Source of the DNA: Kluyvera georgiana ATCC 51603
GTDB lineage: Bacteria > Pseudomonadota > Gammaproteobacteria > Enterobacterales > Enterobacteriaceae
Reading direction: 5' to 3'
NCBI RefSeq assembly: GCF_001654985.1
Contig: NZ_LXEU01000015.1
Location: 124,001-188,000, forward strand
Length of the DNA: 64,000 nucleotides
Positions 46,045 through 58,236 of the stretch are shown in pieces. Each line of letters starts with the position of its first letter. Positions within the stretch are counted from its first letter, which is position 1. Position numbers and translations under genes: made by a program. A model generated the notes under the pieces. It had not been told where the DNA came from. It did not search any database and saw nothing but the letters and a program-made list of their open reading frames with translations.

Positions 46045-47205
46045 TTACTCGACGAAGATGTGCGGATAGAAGCGTGAAAGATCCTGAGTGATCAGCGCTC
46101 TGTCCTCACGAATACCGATTCCGGCTGGCTGATCGTTAATCAGCCAGCTGCCGATCAGCATATAGCTGTCGCCAAACTTCGGCAGCGGATGGAACTGCTG
46201 GACGATCATCCCTTCTTCGCCGTACGGGCCTTCGACTTGCTCGATGGTTTTGCCGTTTTCAACGATCGAAATGTTCGCGCCTTCGCGAGAGAAGATCGGT
46301 TTCACCACAAATTTGTCCATCTGCGGATGATCGTCTTCGGCGAAGTAGGCCGGCAGCAGGTTCGGGTGATCCGGGAACATCTCCCACAGCAGCGGCAGCA
46401 GCGCTTTGTTAGAGATGATGCTCTTCCACGCCGGTTCCAGCCAGCGCACGCCAGCGTCTTCCAGCTTGGTGGAGAACATCTCGCGCAGCATATACTCCCA
46501 CGGATAGAGCTTGAACAGATTGCCGATCACCTGATCCTGCAGATCGGTAAACTGGCCTTTCTCACCCAGGCCGATATCTTCGATGTAGAGGAATTCGGTT
46601 GCGACACCTGCTTCCGCCGCACAGTCCTGTAGATACTGAACGGTGCCGCGATCTTCTACGGTATCGCGGCAGCAGGTCATGTGCAACAGCTGGAATCCGT
46701 GCTGTTCGCGCAGTTCGTTAAAGCGATCGATCAGCTTTTCCTGCAGGCTGTTGAACTGGTCGCTGCCTGCTGGCAGATTGCCCGCGTTCAGCTGATCTTC
46801 CAGCCAGATCCATTGGAAAAATGCCGCTTCATACAGCGAGGTTGGCGTGTCGGCGTTATTCTCCAGCAACTTCGGCTCGCCCTTACCGTCCCACGCCAGG
46901 TCCAGGCGCGAATAGAGCGACGGCTGGTTTGTCTGCCAGGACTGGCGGACAAAGCCCCAGGTGTGCTTGGGAATCCGGAATTTAGCCATTAGCTCATCGC
47001 TGGCGATGACGCGCTCGACCACCTTCAGGCACATCTGGTGAATCTCTGCGGTGACGTCTTCCAGTTTTTCCACCTGTGCGAGGGTGAGCTTGTAGTACGC
47101 TTCCTCGCTCCAGTACGGCTCACCGTACATGGTATGGAAGTTAAACCCGTATTCGGTCGCCTTTTCACGCCAGTCCGGGCGTTCAACAATACTGATTCTT
47201 TCCAT
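46045..47205 (-). CDS. ygiC: ATP-grasp protein YgiC, glutathionylspermidine synthase-like
   Basis: A 386-residue ATP-grasp enzyme related to the synthetase half of glutathionylspermidine synthase (Gss). Landmarks are [47 protein letters not shown] and [20 protein letters not shown] near the C-terminus (ATP-binding). The substrate is uncertain. Next to ygiB (5-base gap), in the tolC-ygiB-ygiC order of E. coli. Confidence 0.93.
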   Translation of the reverse strand: MERISIVERPDWREKATEYGFNFHTMYGEPYWSEEAYYKLTLAQVEKLEDVTAEIHQMCLKVVERVIASDELMAKFRIPKHTWGFVRQSWQTNQPSLYSRLDLAWDGKGEPKLLENNADTPTSLYEAAFFQWIWLEDQLNAGNLPAGSDQFNSLQEKLIDRFNELREQHGFQLLHMTCCRDTVEDRGTVQYLQDCAAEAGVATEFLYIEDIGLGEKGQFTDLQDQVIGNLFKLYPWEYMLREMFSTKLEDAGVRWLEPAWKSIISNKALLPLLWEMFPDHPNLLPAYFAEDDHPQMDKFVVKPIFSREGANISIVENGKTIEQVEGPYGEEGMIVQQFHPLPKFGDSYMLIGSWLINDQPAGIGIREDRALITQDLSRFYPHIFVE

Positions 47206-47210
47206 GGCGA

Positions 47211-47888
47211 TCAGCCACCCATTGAGCGGGAGGTGGTGCCGGTGGCGCTACGCTGCATGGTGGACTGTTTCGCCACCGACTCACCGAAGCCGCCGCGGGT
47301 AACGGTGCTGGTGGTTGCCGGTTTTGGCGCCATGGCGGTTTTCGGCACGTTCATCGAACGGCCCGGTTGGGCTGCGCCGTAGTTTTTACCGCTGGCGTCG
47401 GTGTATTTACCGTAGGCCGGGCTGGACGGGTTCTTCGAGGTGAAGACCGGTTGCTGCTGGTAGCCGCCCATGCCGCCGCTCATCATGCGGCCCATCATAT
47501 AACCCGCCATCAGCGGCATCCAGAAGCTGCCGCTGCTTTGCGCCTGCGCCTGGTTCTCACCGGTTGGGGCCATGCCCGCCTGGGCAGGTGCCTGCTGGCA
47601 CTGGCCTTCGCCGAATTCGGCTACGCAGTCTTCACGGCTGGCGTATTTCGGCGCGGTGCGTTCGGCTTCTTTCAGCGCGTTGTTGAACGTTGTTGTACAC
47701 TCCGCGCTTTTGCCCGGGTTGGCCGCGGAGCAGTCGTCCGCATTCTGATACAGCGTGACGGTTTCATCGGTTTTCTCACAGCCTGCGAGCATAAAGACGG
47801 CGGTGACGGCCAGTGCAACCGGTGTGAGATGGCGCGCGCCCCAGCTTTTACGGAAAGCGGCGTGCTGAATGTTGTTTGTCCGTTTCAT
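47211..47888 (-). CDS. ygiB: DUF1190 lipoprotein YgiB
   Basis: A 225-residue protein beginning [12 protein letters not shown]; hydrophobic segment [19 protein letters not shown] ends in a lipobox-like LAGC, so Cys33 could be lipidated, although the N-terminal region is long. After it come the Cys-containing segments [10 protein letters not shown] and [20 protein letters not shown] and a Gly/Met-rich middle ([16 protein letters not shown]). Start at 47888 by comparison with E. coli. Function unknown; coupled with ygiC. Confidence 0.92.
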   Translation of the reverse strand: MKRTNNIQHAAFRKSWGARHLTPVALAVTAVFMLAGCEKTDETVTLYQNADDCSAANPGKSAECTTTFNNALKEAERTAPKYASREDCVAEFGEGQCQQAPAQAGMAPTGENQAQAQSSGSFWMPLMAGYMMGRMMSGGMGGYQQQPVFTSKNPSSPAYGKYTDASGKNYGAAQPGRSMNVPKTAMAPKPATTSTVTRGGFGESVAKQSTMQRSATGTTSRSMGG

Positions 47889-48011
47889 TTTATTCTTCCT
47901 GGACCCAGTGGAATGGTATTGCAATAGCGCTCAGGATAGTGGATGAGTGGTCGAAAATGAAGCGAAGAAACGGCGAAAGCGGGGGATCTTTACGTTGCCT
48001 TACGTTGGCGC

Positions 48012-48039
48012 AAAAAAAGGTCCGCACGGGGCGGACCTT
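48012..48039 (-). terminator. Terminator of tolC
   Basis: On the minus strand AAGGTCCGC-CCCGT-GCGGACCTT is followed by seven T. Reading into ygiB would need readthrough or an own promoter. Confidence 0.9.
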
Positions 48040-48059
48040 GTTACCTGCAAACGTCAGCC

Positions 48060-49487
48060 TTAGCGGAGACGCGCTTTGCTGGTGGCCGGAGAGGTGTAGC
48101 CGTCGGCGGTGGCATCCTGCTGCGCATTTTCAGGCGCAATGGTGGCATTGGCGGTCGAAACCGGTTTGCCCAGGGTGTTGTTCAGCGCCAGCAGATCCTG
48201 CTCGTTCAGCGTGCCCAGTGCATTTTTGATATTCAACTGGTTGATCAGATAGTTGTAACGCGCGCTGGAGAGCTGTTGCTTCGCGTTGTACAGCGTGGTG
48301 GTCGCATCCAGCACGTCAACGATGGTACGGGTACCGACGGAGTAGCCCGCTTCCATGGCGTCTAAAGAACTCTGCGCAGAAACCACCGCCTGTTTGTAGG
48401 CGTTGATGCTGCTGATAGAGGCGTTGACGTTATTGAAGGAAGAACGCACGGTCTGCACCACGGAGCGGTGCGCGCTTTCAAGCTGCTCGCTGGCACCAAC
48501 GAAGTTGTACTGCGCCTGTTTCACCTGCGAGTTGACCATTCCGCCCTGATACAGCGGCAGGGAGAAGCTCAGACCCACTTTGTTCTGACCGGCATCGTTA
48601 TCATCGTACTGCGAAGAGCCGCGAGTTTTAGAGCCGCTGTAAGAGGTGTTAGACACCCCGGTAGAGGCGGTTAAATCCAGCGTCGGCAGGTGGCCGTCCT
48701 GCGCCTGGCGAATCTGCTCACGCGCCAGGTCCTGGCTCAGGCGAGCCTGCAACAGGGAGAGGTTGCGGTTCTCCGCCTCTTTCAGCAGAGAGTTCACGCC
48801 CTGCGGCTTATCGGTTTTGAAGCTGTCGACGTTCAGTGACGCCAGCTCCGGATAGTAGTTACCGGTGACCTGACGCAGCGCTTCTACCGCGTTGTCGAGG
48901 TTGTTACGCGCGGTGACTTCGTTCGCCAGTACGGTATCGTACTGTGAACGGGCGTTCTGCACGTCGGTGATGGCGACCAGGCCCACGTTGAAGCGCTGGG
49001 TGGTTTGGTCTAACTGACGGTAAATCGCCTGTTTCTGCGCTTCGGTGTAGGAGAGCGAGTCAATGGCGCTCAGCACGTTGAAGTACGCGGTTGCGGTATT
49101 CAGGATCAGCGTCTGTTGATCGGTCTGATAGGTCACATCCTGGATGCCCGCCGCTTTTTCTTGCAGGCTCAGCGCACGCCATTTGGACATATCGAACAGG
49201 GTCTGCGTCAACTGCAGCGAGCCGCTGGTGACGTTGGAGTTCACGCCGTTGCTGTCGCGGAAGCCGTTGGTGTAGGTATAATCGGCACCCAGACCTAGCT
49301 GCGGTAACAGCGGGCTACGCGCTTCGTTGATCTTTTCGAATGCCGCATCACGATCTGCTGCAGATTTACGGAGATCCGGGTTACTGGTACGTGCCTGCTG
49401 ATAGACCTGTAACAGGTTCTCTGCCTGGCTCATTGTACTGAAGCCCGTCAGGCTCAGGCCAATTAAGATAGGGAGCAATTTCTTCAT
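48060..49487 (-). CDS. tolC: Outer membrane efflux channel TolC
   Basis: A 475-residue outer-membrane channel-tunnel protein used by AcrAB and other pumps and by type I secretion. Signal peptide MKKLLPILIGLSLTGFSTMSQA, mature start ENLLQVYQQAR, two related halves each giving helices and beta strands, and the NINAYKQAVVSAQSSLDAMEAGY type repeat. The C-terminal tail is about 20 residues shorter than in E. coli (493) and differs in sequence, which is normal for this variable part. Three in-frame ATGs (49499, 49493, 49487) stand in a tandem CAAATG repeat; the one giving MKKLL was taken. A marbox lies upstream. Confidence 0.97.
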   Translation of the reverse strand: MKKLLPILIGLSLTGFSTMSQAENLLQVYQQARTSNPDLRKSAADRDAAFEKINEARSPLLPQLGLGADYTYTNGFRDSNGVNSNVTSGSLQLTQTLFDMSKWRALSLQEKAAGIQDVTYQTDQQTLILNTATAYFNVLSAIDSLSYTEAQKQAIYRQLDQTTQRFNVGLVAITDVQNARSQYDTVLANEVTARNNLDNAVEALRQVTGNYYPELASLNVDSFKTDKPQGVNSLLKEAENRNLSLLQARLSQDLAREQIRQAQDGHLPTLDLTASTGVSNTSYSGSKTRGSSQYDDNDAGQNKVGLSFSLPLYQGGMVNSQVKQAQYNFVGASEQLESAHRSVVQTVRSSFNNVNASISSINAYKQAVVSAQSSLDAMEAGYSVGTRTIVDVLDATTTLYNAKQQLSSARYNYLINQLNIKNALGTLNEQDLLALNNTLGKPVSTANATIAPENAQQDATADGYTSPATSKARLR

Positions 49488-49578
49488 TTGCATTTGCATT
49501 CCTTGTTGTGAAGCTTAGCGCTGATCTAATTCACAGAAAAAATATTTGCCGATTGTACCAGAGTCCGCCGTGTTAAAA

Positions 49579-49597
49579 AGTTGGCGTAACGTGCCAT
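49579..49597 (-). promoter_or_regulatory. Marbox (MarA/SoxS/Rob site) of tolC
   Basis: On the minus strand ATGGCACGTTACGCCAACT fits the consensus AYnGCAC-nnW-nnRYYAAAY at nearly every position. It lies about 92-110 bases before the tolC start; E. coli tolC is activated by MarA, SoxS and Rob through such a site. Confidence 0.8.
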
Positions 49598-49697
49598 CTG
49601 GCGTTAATTTGCACCAATCTACCATAGAGTGAGTGGATCCTAAGATAAACAGAGTTTAAATCCACAATTTCAACACAATTACTGCATAGGCCAGTCC

Positions 49698-50330
49698 ATG
49701 ACTAAATCACGTAACCCGGTGGTCACCCTCGCGAAAAACGATGTAGAAATTATTGCACGAGAAACAGTTTATCGCGGTTTTTTTTCGCTTGATGTGTACC
49801 GTTTTCGCCACCGTTTGTTCAATGGAGAAATGAGCGGAGAAGTTCGTCGCGAAATTTTTGAGCGCGGTCACGCTGCAGTCTTGCTACCCTTTGACCCAGT
49901 GCGTGACGAAGTGGTGCTGATCGAGCAGGTGCGTATTGCCGCTTATGACACCAGTGAGACCCCCTATCTGCTGGAGATGGTCGCGGGGATGATTGAAGAG
50001 GGCGAAACCGTTGAGGACGTCGCCCGCCGCGAGTCGCTGGAAGAAGCGGGGCTGATCGTGGGCCGCATGAAGCCGTGTCTGAGCTATCTGGCCAGCCCCG
50101 GCGGCACCAGCGAGCGTCTGAGCATTCTGGTGGGGGAAGTGGATGCGACAACGGCCAAGGGCATCCATGGCCTGGCGGAAGAACACGAAGACATTCGCGT
50201 TCATGTGGTAAGCCGGGAGTATGCTTATCAATGTGTGGAAGAGGGAAAAATTGACAACGCAGCGTCTGTCATCGCTTTGCAATGGCTGCAGCTGCATTAT
50301 CAGGACTTACGAAAAGAGTGGGCAAAATGA
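49698..50330 (+). CDS. nudF: ADP-ribose pyrophosphatase
   Basis: A 210-residue Nudix hydrolase that cleaves ADP-ribose to AMP and ribose 5-phosphate. The Nudix box [26 protein letters not shown] (near residue 97) is complete: G-x5-E-x7-RE-x2-EE-x-G. First gene of nudF-yqiB-cpdA-yqiA-parE; divergent from tolC. Confidence 0.96.
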   Translation: MTKSRNPVVTLAKNDVEIIARETVYRGFFSLDVYRFRHRLFNGEMSGEVRREIFERGHAAVLLPFDPVRDEVVLIEQVRIAAYDTSETPYLLEMVAGMIEEGETVEDVARRESLEEAGLIVGRMKPCLSYLASPGGTSERLSILVGEVDATTAKGIHGLAEEHEDIRVHVVSREYAYQCVEEGKIDNAASVIALQWLQLHYQDLRKEWAK

Positions 50331-50752
50331 AGCGCTATACACCTGACTTCCCTGAAATGATGCGTTTGTGCGAAACCAACTTCGCGCAATTACGCCGCTT
50401 ACTGCCGCGCATTGATGAAGCCGGCGAAACGGTGAGCTATCAGGTGGCTAATGCGCAATATCGCTTAACGATAGTCGAATCAACTCGTTACACTACGCTT
50501 GTGACGATTGAACAAACGCACCCGGCGGTGAGCTACTGGAGCCTGCCGTCGATGACCGTGCGGTTGTATCATGACGCGATGGTGGCTGAAGTGTGTTCAA
50601 GTCAGCAGATCTTTCGCTTCAAAGCGCGGTATGATTATCCAAATAAAAAGTTGCATCAACGCGACGAAAAGCATCAAATTAATCAGTTTCTGGCCGACTG
50701 GCTTCGATTCTGTTTAGCACATGGAGCGATGGCGATTCCGGTTTGTACATAG
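50327..50752 (+). CDS. yqiB: DUF1249 family protein YqiB
   Basis: A 141-residue protein ([28 protein letters not shown]) overlapping nudF by ATGA. Collinear with E. coli YqiB. No enzymatic motif is seen. Its conserved position between nudF and cpdA is the only functional hint. Confidence 0.94.
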   Translation: MKRYTPDFPEMMRLCETNFAQLRRLLPRIDEAGETVSYQVANAQYRLTIVESTRYTTLVTIEQTHPAVSYWSLPSMTVRLYHDAMVAEVCSSQQIFRFKARYDYPNKKLHQRDEKHQINQFLADWLRFCLAHGAMAIPVCT

Positions 50753-50844
50753 AACCGTTCGGGCTGCCTCTGGGGCGCTGCCAGCGACGACGCTGCCTGA
50801 AAGGATGATGTGTATGTTTGCATCGTGAAACCTAAGGACACCAT

Positions 50845-51672
50845 TTGGAAAGCCTTTTAAACCTTCCTCTGGCTGGTGGGGCCAGTGTCAGGGTACTGCA
50901 AATTACTGATACTCACCTGTTTGCTGAAAAAGATGAAACGCTGTTAGGGGTGAATACCTGGGAAAGCTACCACGCCGTCTTGCAGGCAATACATGCCTCG
51001 GCGCGTGAAGTTGACCTGGTGGTAGCGACAGGCGATTTAGCACAGGATCACTCATCCGCGGCCTATCAGCACTTTGCTGAAGGCATCGCGAGCTTTACTG
51101 CGCCCTGCGTTTGGCTTCCGGGAAACCATGATTTCCAGCCCTCCATGTACAGCACCCTGCAGGATGCTGGCATTTCTCCGGCCAAGCGCGTACTGGTTGG
51201 CGAACACTGGCAAATTCTGCTGCTCGACAGTCAGGTTTTCGGCGTGCCGCACGGTGAACTGAGCGACTTCCAGCTTGAGTGGTTAGAGAAACGGCTGGCG
51301 GAAATGCCGGAACGACATACCTTGCTGCTGCTGCACCATCACCCCCTGCCGGCGGGCTGTAGCTGGCTCGATCAGCACAGTCTGCGCAACGCCGGTGCCC
51401 TGGATAACGTGCTGGTGCACTATCCGCGCGTGAAGCATCTGCTGTGCGGCCATATTCACCAGGAGTTGGACGTCGAGTGGAACGGGCGCCGTATCATGGC
51501 GACGCCGTCAACCTGCGTGCAGTTTAAGCCGCACTGCGCCAACTTTACGCTGGATACCGTTTCGCCTGGCTGGCGTTGGCTGGAGCTGCATGCCGATGGT
51601 TCGTTAACCACCGAAGTCTGCCGTCTTGCCGGGTCAACATTCCATCCTGATACCGCATCTGAAGGCTATTAA
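50845..51672 (+). CDS. cpdA: 3',5'-cyclic-AMP phosphodiesterase
   Basis: A 275-residue metallophosphoesterase that hydrolyses cAMP and so lowers CRP activity. The five metal motifs are in order: [30 protein letters not shown] and CGHIHQE. The start is TTG 45 as in E. coli (TTG 50845, after AAGGA). Its stop overlaps the yqiA start. Confidence 0.96.
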   Translation: MESLLNLPLAGGASVRVLQITDTHLFAEKDETLLGVNTWESYHAVLQAIHASAREVDLVVATGDLAQDHSSAAYQHFAEGIASFTAPCVWLPGNHDFQPSMYSTLQDAGISPAKRVLVGEHWQILLLDSQVFGVPHGELSDFQLEWLEKRLAEMPERHTLLLLHHHPLPAGCSWLDQHSLRNAGALDNVLVHYPRVKHLLCGHIHQELDVEWNGRRIMATPSTCVQFKPHCANFTLDTVSPGWRWLELHADGSLTTEVCRLAGSTFHPDTASEGY

Positions 51673-52247
51673 TGTCGACGCTTCTTTATCTGCATGGCTT
51701 TAACAGCTCTCCGTGCTCGGCCAAGGCCACGGCGCTTAAGCAGTGGCTGGCGGAGCACTATCCTGATGTGAAAATGCTGATTCCGCAGCTGCCCGTCTAT
51801 CCGGCGGAAGCGGCGGAAATGCTCGAAGCGTTGGTGCTCAAGCACGGCGGTGAGCCGCTGGGTATTGTCGGATCGTCGCTGGGCGGCTATTACGCCACCT
51901 GGCTGTCGCAGTGTTTCATGCTGCCTGCGGTGGTGGTGAACCCGGCGATACGCCCGTTTGAGCTGCTGGTGAATTTCCTCGGCCCGAACGAGAATCCCTA
52001 CACCGGGCAGCAATATGTGCTAGAGTCACGCCATATTTACGATCTCAAAGTGATGCAAATTGACCCGCTTGAGGCACCGGATCTCATCTGGTTGCTTCAA
52101 CAAACCGGCGATGAAGTGCTGGATTACCGCCAGGCCGTGGACTATTTTGCCTCCTGCCGACAAACGGTAGAGGAGGGCGGTAATCACGCATTTACCGGCT
52201 TTGAAGATCACTTCACACAGATTATCGATTTCCTGGGGTTGCATTAA
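51672..52247 (+). CDS. yqiA: Esterase YqiA
   Basis: A 191-residue alpha/beta hydrolase. [15 protein letters not shown] at the N-terminus (oxyanion region), nucleophile Ser in [14 protein letters not shown], and C-terminal [12 protein letters not shown] with the catalytic His. E. coli YqiA shows esterase activity on short acyl esters. Lies between cpdA and parE in the same operon. Confidence 0.95.
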   Translation: MSTLLYLHGFNSSPCSAKATALKQWLAEHYPDVKMLIPQLPVYPAEAAEMLEALVLKHGGEPLGIVGSSLGGYYATWLSQCFMLPAVVVNPAIRPFELLVNFLGPNENPYTGQQYVLESRHIYDLKVMQIDPLEAPDLIWLLQQTGDEVLDYRQAVDYFASCRQTVEEGGNHAFTGFEDHFTQIIDFLGLH

Positions 52248-52271
52248 GCAGCGCCAACTACCTACGAATAG

Positions 52272-54170
<1,899 letters not shown>

Positions 54171-54192
54171 TTTGCAATCCAGAATTCCCCCT

Positions 54193-54220
54193 AAAAAGGA
54201 GACGCACGCGTCTCCTTTTT
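54193..54220 (+). terminator. Terminator of parE
   Basis: AAAAAGGAGACGC-AC-GCGTCTCCTTTTT. Confidence 0.93.
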
Positions 54221-54327
54221 TATTGCCCGCGCGCCCTCTCACTCTGGCGCAATAGCAAACCGCCAACGCTAATGAATCGATTCATTTCTAATTTCTGTGC
54301 TTTATGAAATGCCATTTTAAAATTTGG

Positions 54328-54356
54328 TATGACAGGTCACACTTTAGTTGTATGAC
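54328..54356. promoter_or_regulatory. TATGAC direct repeat, candidate AraC-type operator
   Basis: TATGAC occurs at 54328-54333 and 54351-54356 in the 300-bp region before the TRAP operon. Two-turn spaced direct repeats are typical of AraC-family activators, and such a regulator is encoded at the end of this operon. The site is unproven. Confidence 0.35.
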
Positions 54357-54469
54357 TTCTACCATATTCTTCCGCTGGACATAAAACATACTTTTGAACA
54401 TGGACGTCAATCTATGCAGGCAAGTGATTCGCATAGTGAATTTTATCTTTCCTTACAAGAGAATCGTCT

Positions 54470-55447
54470 ATGTTAAGAAGAAAACTGGCTTTAAGCGTTT
54501 TATCTTTCTCGTTACTGATGGGGTCTGCGGCGGCGATGGCGAAAACGGTGTTCATCGCTTCAGATGTGCATCCCGCTGATTATCCGACGACTGCTGCGGT
54601 GATTCACATGGGGGAGAAGCTCAGTCAACAAACCGACGGGCGTCTCTCCATCAGGATGTTCCCAAGTGGGCAGATGGGAGATGAAAGCACCACGCTGGAA
54701 AAGACCCGTGCCGGGGCGATTGATATTCTGCGCGTTTCTATGGCACCGGTTGGCGGCATCCTGCCGCAGGTGAGCGTCTTCAACATGCCGTTTGTGTTCC
54801 GCGATACCGATCATCAGCACAAAGTGCTGGATGGCGACGTGGGGAGCAAACTGGCGAAAGAGATCTCCGACAGCAACCTCGGTCTGGTTTTCCTTGGCTG
54901 GATGGACGCGGGCTCGCGCAGCTTGATCACCAAAAAACCGATCACCACCCTCGACGATCTGAAAGGGGTGAAGATCCGTCTGCAAAACAACCCGATTGGC
55001 CTCGATACCTTTAAAGCGCTGGGCGCTAACCCGATCGTTCTGCCGGTTGGCGACGTCTTCGCCAGCCTGCAAACCGGGGTGATTGACGCAGCAGAAAACA
55101 ACGAACCGACCTTTGATACTGAAAACTACGTGGTGGCCGGTACCAAATATTTTGACCTCACCGAACACTTTATGATCCCGGAAGTGCTCGCCTTCTCGAA
55201 GCGTAAATGGAGCAAGCTGTCGGCGGAAGATCAGGCGCTGATCGTGAAGCTGGCCAAAGAAGCGCAGGCGGAAGAACGCGTGCTATGGGCTGAATACGTC
55301 GAGAAATCCAAACAGCGTCTGCAAAGCCAGGGCGTGAAATTCCTGCCGGTGGATAAAAAACCCTTTGTCGATGCCACCGCGCCGGTTCGCGAGAAATATG
55401 GCAAGCAGTTCAGCGACTTAATGCAAGAAATTCAGGACACCAAATAA
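54470..55447 (+). CDS. TRAP transporter substrate-binding protein, DctP-type
   Basis: A 325-residue periplasmic receptor with signal peptide (MLRRKLALSVLSFSLLMGSAAAMA). It has the DctP features: substrate-carboxylate arginine in GVKIRLQNNPIGLDTFKALGANP (about residue 173) and the QTGVIDAAENNEPTF segment. TRAP receptors of this kind bind organic acids, often sugar acids; the GH88 gene in the locus favours a uronate. It begins a dctPQM operon after AGAGAA. Confidence 0.92.
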   Translation: MLRRKLALSVLSFSLLMGSAAAMAKTVFIASDVHPADYPTTAAVIHMGEKLSQQTDGRLSIRMFPSGQMGDESTTLEKTRAGAIDILRVSMAPVGGILPQVSVFNMPFVFRDTDHQHKVLDGDVGSKLAKEISDSNLGLVFLGWMDAGSRSLITKKPITTLDDLKGVKIRLQNNPIGLDTFKALGANPIVLPVGDVFASLQTGVIDAAENNEPTFDTENYVVAGTKYFDLTEHFMIPEVLAFSKRKWSKLSAEDQALIVKLAKEAQAEERVLWAEYVEKSKQRLQSQGVKFLPVDKKPFVDATAPVREKYGKQFSDLMQEIQDTK

Positions 55448-55504
55448 TCCCCGTGGCGGCAGGACGGCGCGTGCTGGCCTGCCCGTTTTGATCTGGAGAT
55501 AACA

Positions 55505-56053
55505 ATGAAAAATATCTATGTCCTGGTCATGGATGGCGTGTATCGGATCTGTATCTGGCTGTCAGGGATCAGCCTATTATTTATGACGTTTATTTATCTG
55601 GTGGGGATTTACGCCCGTTTTCGTCCTGATTTTCCGGCATGGCTCGATTTTCTCCCGCATGCCTCAACCAGCTGGCCGGAACCGTTGTCGCAGATTTGCA
55701 TGATCACCTTCTCCTTCGTGGGGGCGGCCGCTGCCTATCGGGCGGGCAGCCACATCGCGATTACGATGCTGGTGGATCACATTAACCCGGCGATGAAAAA
55801 GGGGCTGGCGGTGTTTGTCGATCTGGCGATGCTGGCCACCTGCCTGTTTATCATTCACTGGGGGATTATCGGTTGTATGGATGCCTGGGAGGACGTGGTG
55901 CCGTCGCTGCCGTTCCTGACCTCGGGGATCACCCATTTACCAATTCCGCTGGGTTCGTTCTTCACGCTGCTGTTCGTGGTTGAAAAACTGCTGTGCGGCC
56001 CGCAAACGCACCGCGAGCTGGTGCAGTTTGGCTCGCCGAAAGTCGGTCACTAA
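55505..56053 (+). CDS. TRAP transporter small permease, DctQ-type
   Basis: A 182-residue membrane protein with four hydrophobic helices (GISLLFMTFIYLVGIYARF; EPLSQICMITFSFVGAAAAYRAG; FVDLAMLATCLFIIHWGII; LPIPLGSFFTLLFVVEKLL) and the conserved AAYRAGSHIAI loop. Lies 57 bases after the receptor gene and 12 before the large permease. Confidence 0.9.
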   Translation: MKNIYVLVMDGVYRICIWLSGISLLFMTFIYLVGIYARFRPDFPAWLDFLPHASTSWPEPLSQICMITFSFVGAAAAYRAGSHIAITMLVDHINPAMKKGLAVFVDLAMLATCLFIIHWGIIGCMDAWEDVVPSLPFLTSGITHLPIPLGSFFTLLFVVEKLLCGPQTHRELVQFGSPKVGH

Positions 56054-56065
56054 GGGGCACAAGCA

Positions 56066-57355
56066 ATGGACTTAACGCTGATTATATTTGTCGTGACCTT
56101 CGTGGTGTTGATGGCCGTGGGGATGCCGGTGGCCTACGCCGTGGGGTTGACCGCCGTGGTGGTGACCGCCTTCGCGGACTTCTCGCTCGATGGCCTGGTT
56201 ATCACCATTTTCCACAGTACCGATAACGTCAACCTGTTGACCATTCCTTTCTTCGTGTTCGCGGGGGCGATCATGGCTGAAGGGGGAATGGCGCGACGGC
56301 TGGTGGATTTTGCCGGGCTGTTTGTCGGCTGGATCCGCGGGGGGCTGTCGCTGGTTAACATTCTGGCCTCCACGCTGTTTGGCGCGATTTCTGGATCTTC
56401 GGTGGCGGATACCGCCTCGATCGGATCGGTGCTGATCCCAGAAATGGAGCGTAAAGGCTATCCGCGTTCTTTTGGCGCGGTGCTGACCGCCAGCGCCTCG
56501 GTACAGGCGATCCTGGTGCCGCCGAGCCATAACTCGGTGCTGTTTGCTATCGTGGCGAACACCGCGGCGGTGACCATTCCGGCGATGTTCCTCGCCGGGA
56601 TCATTCCCACGTTGGTGCTGTGCCTGACGCTTATCGTTATGTGTTTGATTGCGGCACGTAAAAACAACTATCCGAAAGAAGCGCGCGTTGAGCTGAAGCG
56701 CAAGATCAAGATTGCCTCAGACGCCATCTGGGGACTCGTGACCATTGTGATCATCTCCGGCGGCATCCTCTCCGGCTTCTTTACGCCGACGGAGTCAGGG
56801 GCGATTGCCTGTATCTGGGCGATGTTTGTCACCTTCTTTGTCTACCGCGAATACAAGCTGAAAGATTTCCCGAAGCTTATCCACCGCACGATTAAAACCG
56901 TCACTATGGTGATGGTGCTGATCGCTTTTGCCGCCGCTTTTGGTTCGGTGATGACGCTGGTAGGGCTGCCGCAGGAGATCTCTGCCGCATTGTTGTCGCT
57001 GTCAGATAACAAGTACGTCATCCTGTTAATCATCAACATCATGCTGCTGCTGTTGGGCTGTTTGATGGACATGGCGCCGCTGATTCTGATCCTGACGCCG
57101 ATCCTGCTGCCGGTGGTGGTGGAGCTGGGTATCGATCCGGTGCACTTCGGTATCATCATGATGATGAACTTAGGCATTGGGCTGATCACGCCGCCGGTAG
57201 GTTCGGTACTGTTCGTGGCCAGCGCCGTCAGCGGGCAGAAGATTGAAACCGTGGTTAAAGCGATGATTCCGTTCTATTGCGTACTGTTCCTGGTGCTGAT
57301 TATCATCACCTATATTCCGATGATTTCGCTGTGGTTGCCGGGGCGCTTCCACTAG
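56066..57355 (+). CDS. TRAP transporter large permease, DctM-type
   Basis: A 429-residue membrane protein with about twelve helices and DctM signatures GAISGSSVADTASIGSVLIPEM and VPPSHNSVLFAI; PTESGAIACIWA and GLITPPVGSVLFVASAVSGQK. It couples sodium flow to solute uptake. Its last 50 bases overlap the 3' end of the convergent AraC-type gene. Confidence 0.93.
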   Translation: MDLTLIIFVVTFVVLMAVGMPVAYAVGLTAVVVTAFADFSLDGLVITIFHSTDNVNLLTIPFFVFAGAIMAEGGMARRLVDFAGLFVGWIRGGLSLVNILASTLFGAISGSSVADTASIGSVLIPEMERKGYPRSFGAVLTASASVQAILVPPSHNSVLFAIVANTAAVTIPAMFLAGIIPTLVLCLTLIVMCLIAARKNNYPKEARVELKRKIKIASDAIWGLVTIVIISGGILSGFFTPTESGAIACIWAMFVTFFVYREYKLKDFPKLIHRTIKTVTMVMVLIAFAAAFGSVMTLVGLPQEISAALLSLSDNKYVILLIINIMLLLLGCLMDMAPLILILTPILLPVVVELGIDPVHFGIIMMMNLGIGLITPPVGSVLFVASAVSGQKIETVVKAMIPFYCVLFLVLIIITYIPMISLWLPGRFH

Positions 57356-58214
57356 CCCGCTGGCGCGAAACGTGATTTTTCCGATACTGCAAGGGGGTCT
57401 CACCGATCCCCTTTTTAAATGAGCTAATAAAGTAAGTCACCTCGGTAAACCCCACCTGACCGGCAATTTCGCTCACCGGCAGCGTGCTGTGCAGCAGCAG
57501 TTCGCAGGCGCGGCGCAGGCGGATAGTATTGAGATAATCGTGGATATGTTCCCCGGTTTCGGCGTGAAAGCGGCGCGACAGGTAGCTGCGTGATTTGCCC
57601 AATTCTGCCGCCAGCGCATCAAGGCTGAACTTCTTCTGATAATTCTCCTCAATCCAGAACATCACCGGGCTGGCGATACCGCGCGAGGTGTCGGTCATTT
57701 TTTCCTGTACCGGCGGCAGCATGCTAAATAGCGTCATCAGCATACAGGCGATCTGCTCGGTGCTGAGAGCGGAGAGGCTGGCGGCACGGGCATAAAGGCT
57801 GAACAGATGGTCGATATGCGGATGCATCTCGGCTAAATCGGCGACAAATGCCGGGCGGCCCCGTGTGGAAAGCATCTGCAAACGGCGGTGATTATCGGGA
57901 AAATGACGGAGAAGTTTGGCAATAGCGTGCTGATCGACGTGAATAATGGTACGGCGATAGCTGTCCTGCGCTTTCTCATCCACCATGATTTTATGCAACG
58001 TAAATGGCGGGAAGAAAAACAGCCGGCCGGGGCGCATGGTGTACTGGCGATTGTCGACGATCACCACGCCAAAACCCTCTTCAACGTAGAGAATTTCCAG
58101 ACACTGGTGCCAGTGATGGTAGCGCACGGTGTTGGCAAAAAGCCGGCTGAATGACGCCACCGTATCATTCAATGTGATCAGCTCAAGATGTTCGGCATTC
58201 CAGGACGATGTCAT
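57306..58214 (-). CDS. AraC-family transcriptional regulator
   Basis: A 302-residue regulator: N-terminal cupin sensing domain (YHHWHQCLEILYVEEGFGVVIVDN; MRPGRLFFFPPFTLHKI) and C-terminal AraC domain with two helix-turn-helix motifs (SLDALAAELGKSRSYLSRRFHAETG; VSEIAGQVGFTEVTYFISSFKKGIGETPLQYRK). Start at ATG 58214. The last 17 residues (after RKNHVSR) run past the usual end of the domain and overlap dctM. Divergent from the DUF2264 gene and convergent with the TRAP operon, so it probably regulates both. Confidence 0.92.
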   Translation of the reverse strand: MTSSWNAEHLELITLNDTVASFSRLFANTVRYHHWHQCLEILYVEEGFGVVIVDNRQYTMRPGRLFFFPPFTLHKIMVDEKAQDSYRRTIIHVDQHAIAKLLRHFPDNHRRLQMLSTRGRPAFVADLAEMHPHIDHLFSLYARAASLSALSTEQIACMLMTLFSMLPPVQEKMTDTSRGIASPVMFWIEENYQKKFSLDALAAELGKSRSYLSRRFHAETGEHIHDYLNTIRLRRACELLLHSTLPVSEIAGQVGFTEVTYFISSFKKGIGETPLQYRKNHVSRQRASGSAPATTAKSSEYR

Positions 58215-58236
58215 GTGCAATATATTTAAATTTTTG

